Of a stretch of DNA of 44,475 nt, positions 7,779 through 16,725 are shown in pieces (the first letter of the stretch is position 1; every line of letters starts with the position of its first letter). Location: positions 1 through 44,475 of the forward strand of contig DATHYT010000055.1 in the NCBI GenBank assembly GCA_035459025.1, written 5' to 3'. A program made the translations under genes and the position numbers. This stretch comes from JAABQT01 sp035459025 (lineage in GTDB: Bacteria; Pseudomonadota; Gammaproteobacteria; Burkholderiales; SG8-39). The notes beneath the pieces were generated by a model. It was not told the origin of the DNA. It saw only the letters and a list, made by a program, of their open reading frames with translations, and did no database searches.

Positions 7779-8655
7779 GGTCAACCGCGAGGCGCTCGCC
7801 CTGGCATGGGTCGCCGGGCGCGATGCCGATCCGGCCGTGCGCCGCGAGCCCGGTGCCGCGGCCGCGCTGATCGGCCACCTCAACCTCACCCATCCCAATC
7901 GCATCCAGGTCGCGGGCGCCGACGAAGCCGGCGCGCTCGAGCGCCTGGCCGAAGCGTTGTTCGCCGCCGCGCCGGCGGCGGTGATCCTCGCCGACGGCGT
8001 CGCCCCGCCCGCCGCACTGCTCGAGCGCGCCGAGCGCGCGCGCACGCCGCTGTTCACCACGCCGCTCGCCGCAGCGCGCGTCATCGAGAAGCTCGCGCGC
8101 TACCTGGCGAAAGCGCTCGCCGAGAGCACCGAGCGCCACGGCGTGTTCATGGACGTGCTCGGCCTGGGCGTGCTGATCACCGGCGATTCGGGCGTCGGCA
8201 AGAGCGAGCTCGGACTGGAGCTGATCAGCCGCGGCCACGGCCTGGTGGCCGACGACATGGTGGAGATCTCGCGCCTGGCCGCCGACACGCTGGAGGGGCG
8301 CTGCCCGCCGGTGCTGAAGGACTTCATCGAGGTGCGCGGCCTGGGGCTGCTCGACGTGCGCACGATCTTCGGCGAGACGGCGGTGCGGCCGAAGATGAAG
8401 CTCAGGCTGATCGCGCACCTGGACAGGCCCGCCGCGGTCGCCGGGCGCGACGTCGCCGAGCGCCTGCCGCTCGCCGAGCAGTCCGAGGATATCCTCGGCG
8501 TGACGGTCAGAAAGGTGGTGATTCCGGTGGCCGCCGGGCGCAACCTCGCCGTGCTGCTCGAGGCGGCGGTACGCAACTACATCCTGCAGCTGCGCGGCAT
8601 CCATTCCGGAGCGGAATTCATGGCGCGCCAGAAGCGCGCCATGGACGGCGACTGA
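7747..8655 (+). CDS. hprK: HPr kinase/phosphorylase
   Basis: Bifunctional enzyme that phosphorylates or dephosphorylates a serine of HPr. The 302-residue product has the N-terminal domain (1 to about 125), then the P-loop GDSGVGKS at 146-153, the catalytic-base histidine at about 131 (ERHGVFMDV), the acidic pair in LVADDMVEI, and the HprK signature region EVRGLGLLDVRTIFG. The ATG at 7747 begins MQQVNVKRLHEVN, the normal family N terminus, even though it overlaps ptsN by 32 bp. In betaproteobacteria HprK lies with ptsN and rapZ as here. Its role there is regulatory rather than carbon catabolite repression of sugar uptake (established for the group, not visible here). Confidence 0.95.
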   Translation: MQQVNVKRLHEVNREALALAWVAGRDADPAVRREPGAAAALIGHLNLTHPNRIQVAGADEAGALERLAEALFAAAPAAVILADGVAPPAALLERAERARTPLFTTPLAAARVIEKLARYLAKALAESTERHGVFMDVLGLGVLITGDSGVGKSELGLELISRGHGLVADDMVEISRLAADTLEGRCPPVLKDFIEVRGLGLLDVRTIFGETAVRPKMKLRLIAHLDRPAAVAGRDVAERLPLAEQSEDILGVTVRKVVIPVAAGRNLAVLLEAAVRNYILQLRGIHSGAEFMARQKRAMDGD

Positions 8656-8665
8656 TCGGCGCCGC

Positions 8666-9505
8666 GTGCAGATCATCCTGGTGAGCGGGCTGTCGGGCGC
8701 GGGCAAGAGCATCGCGCTCGACGTGCTCGAGGACGCGGGCTATTACTGCGTCGACAACCTGCCGGCGACGCTGCTGATGGACGTGGTGGGCTTTCTCGCC
8801 GACGCCGGGCATGAGCGCGCCGCGCTCTCGGTGGATGCGCGCAGCGCGGCGCTCGCCGCGCTGCCGAAGAGCGTTGCACGCCTGCGCGCCGACGGGGCCG
8901 ACTGCCGCGTGCTGTTCCTGGAGGCAAACGCGCCGACCCTGGTGCGACGCTTCTCGGAGACCCGCCGCCGCCATCCACTGACGGTGCAGGGCCTCACGCT
9001 CGCGGAGGCCATCGAGCGCGAGCGCACGCTGATGGGCGAGATCGCCGAGCTCGGGCATCGCATCGACACGAGCGAGCTGCAGCCCAAGGTGCTGCGCAAC
9101 TGGATCCGCGACCTGCTCGGGCTGGGCGCGGGCAGGCTGGTGGTGCTGTTCGAGTCGTTCGCCTTTCGCGACGGCCTGCCGCTCGATGCCGACTGGGTGA
9201 TCGATGCGCGCATGCTGCCCAACCCGCACTACGACCCGCAGCTGCGGCCGCTCACCGGCCGCGACGCCGCGGTGATCGCGTACCTGGACGGCCAGGAGGC
9301 GGTGCAGCGCTTCTTCGCGGATGTGCGCGCGTTCCTCGGGCGGTGGCTGCCCGAGGTGGTGAAGGAGAACCGCAGCTATCTGACCGTGGCGATCGGCTGC
9401 ACGGGCGGGCGGCATCGCTCGGTTTACCTGGCGGAGAGGCTTGCCGCGGCGTTCGCGGCCGAGAGCCGCGTACTGGTGCGCCATCGGGGCCTCGCCCGAG
9501 AGTGA
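8666..9505 (+). CDS. rapZ: RNase adapter protein / nucleotide-binding RapZ (YvcJ family)
   Basis: P-loop protein that in enterobacteria binds GlmY/GlmZ small RNAs and guides RNase E. In other groups it links the PTS and cell-wall amino-sugar supply. The 279-residue product begins at a GTG with the P-loop GLSGAGKS at 8-15 and YYCVDNLP soon after, has FLEA with RRFSETRRRHPL in the middle, and the conserved C-terminal RNA-binding segment VAIGCTGGRHRSVYLAERLA. Length matches (about 280-290). It follows hprK by 10 bp and overlaps the next gene by 4 bp, so it belongs to the ptsN-hprK-rapZ transcript. Confidence 0.95.
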   Translation: MQIILVSGLSGAGKSIALDVLEDAGYYCVDNLPATLLMDVVGFLADAGHERAALSVDARSAALAALPKSVARLRADGADCRVLFLEANAPTLVRRFSETRRRHPLTVQGLTLAEAIERERTLMGEIAELGHRIDTSELQPKVLRNWIRDLLGLGAGRLVVLFESFAFRDGLPLDADWVIDARMLPNPHYDPQLRPLTGRDAAVIAYLDGQEAVQRFFADVRAFLGRWLPEVVKENRSYLTVAIGCTGGRHRSVYLAERLAAAFAAESRVLVRHRGLARE

Positions 9506-10095
9506 GCGACGCCGATCTCGCGGACCTGCCGCTCTTTGCGCTGCAGACGGTGCTGTTTCCCGGCGGGCGGCTGCCGCTGCGCATCTTCGAGCAGCGCTAC
9601 ATGGACATGGCCAAGGCGTGCCTGCGGGACGACTCGCCCTTCGGCGTGTGCCTGATCCGCGAGGGCGGCGAGGTCGGCGCGCCCGCGGTGCCGGAGGAGG
9701 TCGGTTGCCTCGCGCGCATCGTCGCCTGGGACATGCCGCAGCTCGGCGTGCTGCAGGTGCAGGCGCGCGGCGAGCAGCGCTTTCGCATCCGCAAGCGCCG
9801 CGTGCAGGCGGACGGACTCGTGCGCGCGAGCATTGAACTGCTTGCGGCGGAGCTCGACGCAAAGCTCGAGCCCGATACCGACCTTTGCGCGCGCGTCCTG
9901 CGCAAAGCGGTCGAATCGGGCGGCGAGGCGCTGGTCGAGCCGCCGCTGCGCTACGCGTCGGCAGCCTGGGTGAGCGCTCGTCTTGCCGAGCTCCTGCCGC
10001 TGTCCCTCGACGCCAAGCAGCGCCTGCTGGAGATGAACGACGCGCGCGACCGCCTCGAGATCCTGCGCCGCCTAATCAGCTCGGCCGGCCAGTAG
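9502..10095 (+). CDS. Lon N-terminal substrate-binding-domain protein (LON_substr_bdg only)
   Basis: Stand-alone LON substrate-binding (PUA-like) domain protein of 197 residues, without the ATPase or protease domains of Lon. Starts at a GTG overlapping the rapZ stop (GTGA). Visible family features are LPLFALQTVLFPGGRLPLRIFEQRYM at the N terminus, GVCLIREGGEVG, the hydrophobic beta core VGCLARIVAWDM and a helical C-terminal part ending in LEMNDARDRLEILRRLI. Function of these proteins in bacteria is not established; a protein-binding or quality-control role is guessed from the domain. Its last 24 bp overlap the 3' end of mutY on the other strand (convergent). Confidence 0.88.
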   Translation: MSDADLADLPLFALQTVLFPGGRLPLRIFEQRYMDMAKACLRDDSPFGVCLIREGGEVGAPAVPEEVGCLARIVAWDMPQLGVLQVQARGEQRFRIRKRRVQADGLVRASIELLAAELDAKLEPDTDLCARVLRKAVESGGEALVEPPLRYASAAWVSARLAELLPLSLDAKQRLLEMNDARDRLEILRRLISSAGQ

Positions 10096-11049
10096 CGAAC
10101 GCAGCAATCGGCGCACGGGCGCCGGGACCGCGGCGCCCGTGGCTTCCGCCATATCGATCCAGAGCCGGTTCGCGCCGGCCGGGGTCGCGCCGCGCAGCGC
10201 GCAGAGCCAGGGCTGGGCGCGCAGCCGGAAATGCGTGAAGCCGTGCTCGAGCAGCGCCAGCTTGCGGCCGCGCGGCGCCGCCGGCAGGCGCGCCTCGGGA
10301 AACGTCCACAACCCGCCCCACAGGCCCGCGCCCGGCCGGCGTTCCAGCAGCACCTCGGCACCGCGCACGTAGACGAACCAGTGGGCGCGCTTCAGCGGCA
10401 GGGGCTTGCGCGCGCGCGCTGCGGGCAGCTCGGCGATGCGTCCCTCGCGCCGCGCCACGCAGCCCGTCGCCACCGGGCAGCGCTCGCAGGCCGGCCGCGT
10501 GCGCGTGCACACCAGCGCGCCCAGATCCATCAACGCTTGCGTGTAGGCGCGCACGCCCTTGCGCGGCAGGAGCTCTTCAGCCAGGTCCCACTGGGCCTTC
10601 TCGCCCTGCACGCCGAAGCGGCGCGCGAGCACCCGCTTTACGTTGCCGTCGAGGATCGCCGCGCGCCGGCCGAAGGCGAACACCGCAATGGCCGCGGCGG
10701 TCGATCGCCCCACCCCGGGCAGGGCTTGCAGCCCCGCCGCGTCGCGCGGAAATCCCCCACGCGCCACCACGGCACGCGCGGCCGCGTGCAGGTTGCGCCC
10801 GCGCGCGTAGTAGCCCAGGCCGCTCCAGCGCCGAAGCACCTCGTCCTCGGTCGCCGACGCCAGCACCGCAACCCCCGGGAAGCGCGCAAGGAAGCGCCGG
10901 TAGTAGGGAATCACCGTCTCCACCTGCGTCTGCTGGAGCATCACTTCGGCGAGCCACACGCGGTAAGGATCGCGCGTACCCTGCCACGGCAGGTCGTGGC
11001 GGCCGTGGCGGCGCTGCCAGGCGATGAGCCGGGGGGCGAATTGCCTCAT
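10072..11049 (-). CDS. mutY: A/G-specific adenine DNA glycosylase MutY
   Basis: Removes adenine mispaired with 8-oxoguanine. The 325-residue product from ATG 11049 has the helix-hairpin-helix motif LPGVGRSTAAA (110-120), catalytic Glu35 in EVMLQQTQ, catalytic Asp134 in ILDGNVKRV, the 4Fe-4S ligands Cys181, Cys188, Cys191 and Cys197 (C-x6-C-x2-C-x5-C), and a C-terminal NUDIX-like 8-oxoG recognition domain from about residue 210. An upstream in-frame start would add 11 residues (MAAIIPCIQSR), but ATG 11049 gives the usual N terminus. It is convergent with the LON-domain gene (24-bp overlap) and divergent from the ABC permease gene by 35 bp. Confidence 0.95.
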   Translation of the reverse strand: MRQFAPRLIAWQRRHGRHDLPWQGTRDPYRVWLAEVMLQQTQVETVIPYYRRFLARFPGVAVLASATEDEVLRRWSGLGYYARGRNLHAAARAVVARGGFPRDAAGLQALPGVGRSTAAAIAVFAFGRRAAILDGNVKRVLARRFGVQGEKAQWDLAEELLPRKGVRAYTQALMDLGALVCTRTRPACERCPVATGCVARREGRIAELPAARARKPLPLKRAHWFVYVRGAEVLLERRPGAGLWGGLWTFPEARLPAAPRGRKLALLEHGFTHFRLRAQPWLCALRGATPAGANRLWIDMAEATGAAVPAPVRRLLRSLLAGRAD

Positions 11050-11084
11050 GCGCGATTGTATGCACGGTATGATTGCCGCCACCC

Positions 11085-12068
11085 ATGCTGGCCTTCGTCC
11101 TGCGCCGCCTCGGGCAAGCGGTCCTCGTCATGCTCGCCGTAGGGCTGATTGCGTTTGCGCTGTTCCGCTTCGTCGGCGACCCCGTGCTGTTCATGCTCGG
11201 GCAGGACGCGACGCCGGAGGACCGCGAGCGCATCACGCGGCTGCTCGGCCTGGACCAGCCGTTCTACGTGCAGTACGCAAAGTTCGTCGGCCGCGCGGTG
11301 CAGGGCGAATTCGGCCTCAGCCTGCGCCAGGTGCAGCCCGTATCGAAGCTGCTGGTGGAGCGCCTGCCGGCGACGCTGGAACTGTCGTTCGTCGCCGCCG
11401 CCTTCGCGCTCGTCGCCGGCATCGCCATGGGCGTATACACGGCGCTCCGGCGCCACACCTGGCTGTCGCAGCTGTTGCTCGCGGTTTCGCTGCTCGGGGT
11501 ATCGTTGCCCACGTTCCTCATCGGTATCCTGCTGATCCTCGTGTTCGCGGTGCTGCTCGGCTGGCTGCCCTCGTTCGGCCGCGGCGAGACGGTGATGATC
11601 GGCTGGTGGAGCACGGGCCTGCTGACCTGGAGCGGCATCAAGGCGCTGATCCTGCCCGCGGTCACGCTGGGCCTGTTTCAGATGACGCTGATCCAGCGCC
11701 TGGTGCGCGCCGAGATGCTGGAAGTCCTGCGCACCGACTACATCAAGTTCGCGCGCGCGCGCGGCCTTACCGACCGCGCGGTGCATTTCGGGCATGCGCT
11801 AAAGAACACGCTGGTGCCGGTGATTACCATCACCGGGCTGCAGCTCGGTGCCATCATCGCCTTCGCCATCATCACCGAGACCGTGTTCCAGTGGCCGGGC
11901 ATGGGCCTGCTCTTCATCCAGGCGGTGGGCTTCGCCGACGTGCCGGTGATGGCCGCGTACCTGTGCCTGATCGCGCTGTTTTTCGTCGTCATCAACCTTG
12001 CCGTGGACCTGCTCTACTACGCGGTCGACCCGCGCCTGCGCGTCGAGCGCAGCGCCATGGCGCAGTGA
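11085..12068 (+). CDS. Dipeptide/oligopeptide-type ABC transporter permease (DppB-like)
   Basis: Inner-membrane permease of a peptide/nickel/opine (PepT) ABC importer. The 327-residue product has the family N terminus MLAFVLRRLGQAVLVML and six predicted helices. The binding-protein-dependent permease (EAA-loop) region is LRTDYIKFARARGLTDRAV, and FAIITETVFQWPGMGLLF is typical of DppB. ATG 11085 is preferred over a TTG four codons upstream. A -10-like TATGAT lies at 11068-11073 in the 35-bp divergent gap with mutY, so the leader would be very short. The M20 hydrolase gene follows after 7 bp, and binding protein, second permease and two ATPases follow that, making a complete system. Confidence 0.92.
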   Translation: MLAFVLRRLGQAVLVMLAVGLIAFALFRFVGDPVLFMLGQDATPEDRERITRLLGLDQPFYVQYAKFVGRAVQGEFGLSLRQVQPVSKLLVERLPATLELSFVAAAFALVAGIAMGVYTALRRHTWLSQLLLAVSLLGVSLPTFLIGILLILVFAVLLGWLPSFGRGETVMIGWWSTGLLTWSGIKALILPAVTLGLFQMTLIQRLVRAEMLEVLRTDYIKFARARGLTDRAVHFGHALKNTLVPVITITGLQLGAIIAFAIITETVFQWPGMGLLFIQAVGFADVPVMAAYLCLIALFFVVINLAVDLLYYAVDPRLRVERSAMAQ

Positions 12069-12075
12069 GGAGCCT

Positions 12076-13260
12076 ATGAAGAACGATCCCCTCGAGATGC
12101 TGCGGCTGTACCACGCCGACCTGGTCCACATCCGCCGCGACATCCACGCTCACCCCGAGCTCGGCTTCGAGGAGACGCGCACCTCGCAACTCGTCGCCGA
12201 GCGGCTCGCCGACTGGGGTATCGAGGCGCACCGGGGCCTGGCGAAGACCGGCGTCGTCGGCGTCGTGAAGGGCAGGAAGGACGGCGGGCGCGCCATCGGG
12301 CTGCGCGCCGACATGGACTGCCTGCCGCTGCACGAGACCGGCGACGCGCCGCACAAGTCGAAGTTCGCCGGGCGCATGCACGCCTGCGGCCACGACGGCC
12401 ACACCACGATGCTGCTCGGCGCGGCGCGCTACCTCGCGCAGACGCGCAACTTCGACGGCACGGTGCACCTCATCTTCCAGCCGGCCGAGGAAGGTGGCGG
12501 CGGCGGGCGCGTCATGGTCGAGGAAGGCCTGTTCGAGAAGTTTCCCTGCGAGGCGGTTTACGCGCTGCACAACTGGCCGGGCCTGCCGTCCGGCAAGATC
12601 GCCGTGCGCCCCGGCCCCATGCTGGCGGCGACTGACGAGATCAAGCTCAAGGTGCGCGGCAAGGGCGGCCACGCCGCGCTGCCGCACCTCGCCACCGATC
12701 CCGTGGTGATCGCCGCCCACATCATCACCGCGCTGCAGACCATTGCCAGCCGCAACGCCAATCCGGTGGACGCGGTCGTGGTGTCGCTGTGCTCGATGCA
12801 GACGAGCCAGCTCGGCGCCTTCAACATCATCCCGACGCACGTCGAGCTGGTCGGCACGGTGCGCACCTTCACCCCGGAGATGCGCGATCTGGCCGAGCGG
12901 CGCATCCGCGAGATCGCCGACGCCGTGGCGCTCGGCCTGGGCGGCAGCGCCGAGATCAACTACCGGCGCGGCTACCCGGCCACCGTCAACACCGAGAAGG
13001 AAGCGCACTTCGCGGCGCAGGTCGGCGAGAAGGTGTTCGGAAAAGCGAACGTCATCACCGACCATGAGCCGACCATGGGCGGCGAGGACTTCGCCTACAT
13101 GCTGCAGGCCAAGCCCGGCGCCTATGTGTTCCTCGGCCAGGGCGGCGCCCAGGGCGGCTGCTTCCTGCACAACCCGACCTACGATTTCAACGACGAGGTG
13201 ATCCCGCTCGGCGCCGGCTACCTCGCGGCGCTGGCCGAGGCCGCCCTGCCACTGAAGTAA
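12076..13260 (+). CDS. M20 family metallo-amidohydrolase (HipO/amidohydrolase type)
   Basis: Zinc- or other metal-dependent hydrolase that cleaves N-acyl amino acids or small peptides, probably cytoplasmic since no signal peptide is present. The 394-residue product has IHAHPELGFEE near residue 24, the metal-binding MHACGHDGHTTML (Cys104, His106), the acidic pair of LIFQPAEEGGGGG (about 132-144), a dimerisation domain at about 185-300, and MGGEDFAYML near the C terminus. Good Shine-Dalgarno GAGGAG upstream of ATG 12076. Its position between permease B and the binding protein of a peptide-type ABC importer suggests it hydrolyses the imported substrate. The actual substrate (hippurate-like, acyl-amino acid, dipeptide) cannot be read from sequence. 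Confidence 0.9.
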   Translation: MKNDPLEMLRLYHADLVHIRRDIHAHPELGFEETRTSQLVAERLADWGIEAHRGLAKTGVVGVVKGRKDGGRAIGLRADMDCLPLHETGDAPHKSKFAGRMHACGHDGHTTMLLGAARYLAQTRNFDGTVHLIFQPAEEGGGGGRVMVEEGLFEKFPCEAVYALHNWPGLPSGKIAVRPGPMLAATDEIKLKVRGKGGHAALPHLATDPVVIAAHIITALQTIASRNANPVDAVVVSLCSMQTSQLGAFNIIPTHVELVGTVRTFTPEMRDLAERRIREIADAVALGLGGSAEINYRRGYPATVNTEKEAHFAAQVGEKVFGKANVITDHEPTMGGEDFAYMLQAKPGAYVFLGQGGAQGGCFLHNPTYDFNDEVIPLGAGYLAALAEAALPLK

Positions 13261-13277
13261 ACCAAGGAGACCGCACC

Positions 13278-14843
13278 ATGAAGCTCAAGCACCTGATCGC
13301 GGCCGCGCTCGTCGCGGTCGTGCTGCCGGCGCACGCCGCAACGTTGCGCTGGGCGGCGCAGAACGACATTCTCACGCTCGATCCGCATTCCCAGAACCAC
13401 GCCACCACCAGCTCGCTGCTGCAGCACGCCTATGAGGGCCTGACGCGCTACGCCAAGGACTACAGCATCGAGCCGGCGCTCGCCACCGGCTGGCAGCAGC
13501 TCTCGCCGACGCACCTGCGCTTCACGCTGCGCAAAGGGGTCAAGTTCCACGACGGCAGCCCGTTCACGGCCGAGGACGTGGTGTTCTCCTACGGCCGCAT
13601 CCTGCAGCCGCAGGGCACGATGCAGATCTACGTCGGCGGCGTGAAGGAAGTAAAGAAGGTCGACGACTACACGGTGGACTTCATGCTCGCCGGGCCGAAC
13701 CCGGTGCTCCTCAGGAACATCGCCGACTTCCGCATCATGAGCAAGACCTGGGCGATGAAGCACAAGTCCGAGAACGTGCAGAACTACGTCGCCAAGGAGG
13801 AGTCCTACGCCTCGCGCAACACCAACGGCACCGGCCCCTACATCATCAAGGGCTGGGAGCCCGACAAGCGCATCGTGATGACCGCCAACCCCGAGTGGTG
13901 GGGCAAGCGCGAGGGCAATGTCACCGACGTCGTCTACACGCCGATCAAGGCCGATGCCACGAGGATCGCGGCGCTGCTCTCGGGCGACGTCGACATGGTC
14001 ACCGACCTGCCGACGCAGGACGTGACGCGCCTGCGGAGCGAGGCGAAGCTCAAGGTGCTCGACGGTCACGAGGTGCGCACCATCTTCATCGGCATGGACC
14101 AGCACTCCGACGAGCTCAAGTACTCCAGCGTCAAGGGCAAGAACCCGTTCAAGGACGTGCGCGTGAGGAAGGCACTCAACCTCGCAGTGGATCGCGAGGC
14201 CATCCGCCGCGTCACCATGCGCGGGCTGTCCATCCCGGCGGCGATCATGGTCGCCCCCGGCGTGCACGGGCACGCCAAGGACATCGACCAGGCGCTCGCG
14301 CTCGACGTGGAAGGGGCGAAGAAGCTGCTGGCCGACGCCGGCTACGGAAGCGGCTTCGAGTTCGGCCTGGACTGCCCCAACAACCGCTACGTGAACGACG
14401 AGGAAATCTGCCAGGCGCTGGTCGGCATGTGGGCGCGGATCGGCCTGAAGGCGAAGCTGAACGCGCAGCCGATGGCCACCTTCATCCAGAAGATCCAGAA
14501 GTTCGACCACGACGCCTACATGCTGGGCTGGGGCGTGCCGAACTTCGACGCCAACTACACGCTGCAGTCGCTGGTGCGCACCAAGACCACCGGCGCGGAC
14601 GGCAGCTTCAACCTGGGCCGCATCAGCGACGCGAAGATCGACGCCCTGGTCGACGCGATCAAGACCGAGCTCGACACCGCCAAGCGCGACGCCATGCTGC
14701 GCGAGGCGCTGGTGCTGACGCGCGACAACCACTACTACGTCCCGCTGCACCACCAGTTGCGGCCGTGGGCGATGAAGAAGAACGTCACTGCGGTGCATAA
14801 CGCGGTCGACCGGCACGAGTCTCGTTACACCCGCGTCGAGTAA
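13278..14843 (+). CDS. Peptide/nickel-type ABC transporter substrate-binding protein (SBP_bac_5)
   Basis: Periplasmic substrate-binding protein of the DppA/OppA cluster-C family, 521 residues. It has a clear signal peptide (MKLKHLIAAALVAVVLPAHA, cleavage near 21) and the family landmarks TLRWAAQNDILTLDPHSQN, LRFTLRKGVKFHDGSPFTAEDVVFSY, GTGPYIIKGWEPDKRIVMT, VRVRKALNLAVDREAIRR and NNRYVNDEEICQALVGMWARIG. Shine-Dalgarno AAGGAG precedes ATG 13278. It sits between the M20 hydrolase and the second permease, 5 bp before the latter. Substrate is unknown; the linked amidohydrolase points to an acylated amino acid or short peptide. Confidence 0.92.
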   Translation: MKLKHLIAAALVAVVLPAHAATLRWAAQNDILTLDPHSQNHATTSSLLQHAYEGLTRYAKDYSIEPALATGWQQLSPTHLRFTLRKGVKFHDGSPFTAEDVVFSYGRILQPQGTMQIYVGGVKEVKKVDDYTVDFMLAGPNPVLLRNIADFRIMSKTWAMKHKSENVQNYVAKEESYASRNTNGTGPYIIKGWEPDKRIVMTANPEWWGKREGNVTDVVYTPIKADATRIAALLSGDVDMVTDLPTQDVTRLRSEAKLKVLDGHEVRTIFIGMDQHSDELKYSSVKGKNPFKDVRVRKALNLAVDREAIRRVTMRGLSIPAAIMVAPGVHGHAKDIDQALALDVEGAKKLLADAGYGSGFEFGLDCPNNRYVNDEEICQALVGMWARIGLKAKLNAQPMATFIQKIQKFDHDAYMLGWGVPNFDANYTLQSLVRTKTTGADGSFNLGRISDAKIDALVDAIKTELDTAKRDAMLREALVLTRDNHYYVPLHHQLRPWAMKKNVTAVHNAVDRHESRYTRVE

Positions 14844-14848
14844 GCAGG

Positions 14849-15760
14849 GTGAGCTGGCTGCGGCGCGCCTGGGACCATGACCTGGCGTGGAGCTTCCGGC
14901 ATTCGCCGGTGGCTCTCGCCGCGGCCGTGCTCACGGCGCTGTGCGTGGGGGGCGCCCTGCTCGCCCCCTGGCTCGCGCCGCACGACCCCTTCAACAGCGC
15001 GACGCTGAACCTCTCCGAGGGCTTCACGCCGCCGGCGTGGAGCGACAAGGGCAGCGCCAAGTACCTGCTCGGCACCGACGACCAGGGCCGCGACGTGCTC
15101 TCGACCATCATGTACGGCGCGCGCATCTCGCTCGGCGTGGGGCTCGCCTCGGTGCTGTTTTCGGCGCTGCTCGGGGTGTCGCTCGGGCTCGTCTCGGGCT
15201 ACCTCGGCGGACGGCTCGACGCATTCATCATGCGCATCGCCGACATCCAGCTGTCCTTCCCGGCGATCCTGGTGGCGCTGCTGATCGACGGCATCGCGCG
15301 CATCGCGCTGCCACGGGAGCTGCACGACGCGCTCGCCGTCTACGTCTTAGTGCTGGCGATCGGGCTCTCGGGCTGGGTGCAGTACGCGCGCACGGTGCGC
15401 GGCTCGACGCTGGTGGAGAAGGGGAAGGAGTACGTGCAGGCCGCGCGCGTCATCGGCCGGCACCCGCTCGCCGTCATGCTGCACCACGTGCTGCCCAACG
15501 TCATGGGGCCGGTGCTGGTGATCGCCACCATCCACGTCGCCACCGCCATCATCACCGAGGCGACGCTGTCGTTCCTCGGGGTGGGCGTGCCCCCGACGCA
15601 GCCCTCGCTCGGCACGCTGGTGCGCATCGGCAACGATTTCCTGCTGTCGGGCGAGTGGTGGATCGCGCTGTTTCCCGGCGCCGCCCTGGTCATCCTGGTG
15701 CTGGCGGTGAACCTGCTCGGCGACTGGCTGCGCGACGCGCTCAACCCGAAGCTCCGGTGA
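14849..15760 (+). CDS. Dipeptide-type ABC transporter permease (DppC-like)
   Basis: Second inner-membrane permease of the importer, 303 residues from a GTG. It has the DppC-type N-terminal helix preceded by a short cytoplasmic stretch (MSWLRRAWDHDLAWSFRHSP) and the OppC_N element LAPHDPFNSATLNLSEGFTPP. KYLLGTDDQGRDVLSTIMYGARIS is the hallmark of this permease type, the EAA loop is KEYVQAARVIGRHPLAVMLHHVLPN, and five to six helices are predicted. It starts 5 bp after the binding-protein gene, and its stop overlaps the GTG of the first ATPase gene by 4 bp. Confidence 0.93.
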   Translation: MSWLRRAWDHDLAWSFRHSPVALAAAVLTALCVGGALLAPWLAPHDPFNSATLNLSEGFTPPAWSDKGSAKYLLGTDDQGRDVLSTIMYGARISLGVGLASVLFSALLGVSLGLVSGYLGGRLDAFIMRIADIQLSFPAILVALLIDGIARIALPRELHDALAVYVLVLAIGLSGWVQYARTVRGSTLVEKGKEYVQAARVIGRHPLAVMLHHVLPNVMGPVLVIATIHVATAIITEATLSFLGVGVPPTQPSLGTLVRIGNDFLLSGEWWIALFPGAALVILVLAVNLLGDWLRDALNPKLR

Positions 15761-16725
15761 GCGCGCCGCTCCTCGAGGTCCGCGACCTGCGGGTCGAATT
15801 CCCCACGCGCCGCGGCACGCTGGTCGCGGTGGACGGGGTGTCCTTCGCCATCGCCCCGGGCGAAGTGCTCGGCGTGGTGGGCGAGTCGGGCGCGGGCAAG
15901 TCGCTCACCGGCACGGCGATCATCGGCCTGCTCGAGCCGCCCGGGCGCATCGCCGCGGGCGAGATCCGCCTCGAGGGCCGGCGCATCGACGAGCTGCCGC
16001 CCGGCGAGATGCGCAAGCTGCGCGGCCGGCGTATCGGCGCGATCTTCCAGGACCCGCTCACCTCGCTCAACCCGCTGTATACCGTGGGCGATCAGCTGGT
16101 CGAGACCATCCTCACGCACCTCGACATGAGCCGCGACGAAGCGCGGCGCCGTGCGCTGCACCTGCTCGCCGAGGTCGGCATCCCGGCGCCCGATGCGCGC
16201 ATCGACCAGTACCCGCACCAGTTCTCCGGCGGCATGCGCCAGCGCGTGGTCATTGCGCTGGCGCTCGCCGCCGAGCCGCGGCTGATCATCGCCGACGAGC
16301 CGACCACCGCGCTCGACGTCTCGATCCAGGCGCAGATCATCACGCTGCTCAAGCGCCTGGCGCGCGACCACCGCACCGCCGTGATGCTGATCACGCACGA
16401 CATGGGCGTGATCGCCGAAACCGCCGACCGCGTCGCGGTGATGTACGCGGGGCGCATCGCGGAGATCGGGCCGGTGCGCGAGGTGCTGCAGGCGCCGCGC
16501 CATCCCTACACGGCGGGCCTGATGGGCTCGATCCCGAAGCTCGGCACGTCTCGTCGCCACGCCCGCCTGGTGCAGATCGATGGCGCCATGCCGCGCCTCA
16601 CCGCGATCCCGGCGGGCTGCGCCTACCATCCGCGCTGCCCCAGTCGCTTTGCGCGTTGCGACGCGGAGCGGCCCGAGCTGCTGCCCGTCGGCAACGCCCG
16701 CGCGTCCTGCTGGCTCTATGGATAG
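15757..16725 (+). CDS. Dipeptide-type ABC transporter ATP-binding protein (DppD-like)
   Basis: First ATPase of the peptide-type importer, 322 residues from a GTG overlapping the preceding stop. Walker A is GESGAGKS (42-49), Q-loop in IFQDPLTSLNPLYTVGDQ, signature FSGGMRQRVVIALALA, Walker B LIIADEPTTALDVS, H-loop in LITHDMGVIAETADRVAVMY. The C terminus carries the oligo_HPY segment with HPYTAGLMGSIP and the cysteine-rich GCAYHPRCPSRFARCDAERP, which in related DppD proteins binds an Fe-S cluster. Overlaps the next ATPase gene by 8 bp. Confidence 0.94.
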   Translation: MSAPLLEVRDLRVEFPTRRGTLVAVDGVSFAIAPGEVLGVVGESGAGKSLTGTAIIGLLEPPGRIAAGEIRLEGRRIDELPPGEMRKLRGRRIGAIFQDPLTSLNPLYTVGDQLVETILTHLDMSRDEARRRALHLLAEVGIPAPDARIDQYPHQFSGGMRQRVVIALALAAEPRLIIADEPTTALDVSIQAQIITLLKRLARDHRTAVMLITHDMGVIAETADRVAVMYAGRIAEIGPVREVLQAPRHPYTAGLMGSIPKLGTSRRHARLVQIDGAMPRLTAIPAGCAYHPRCPSRFARCDAERPELLPVGNARASCWLYG

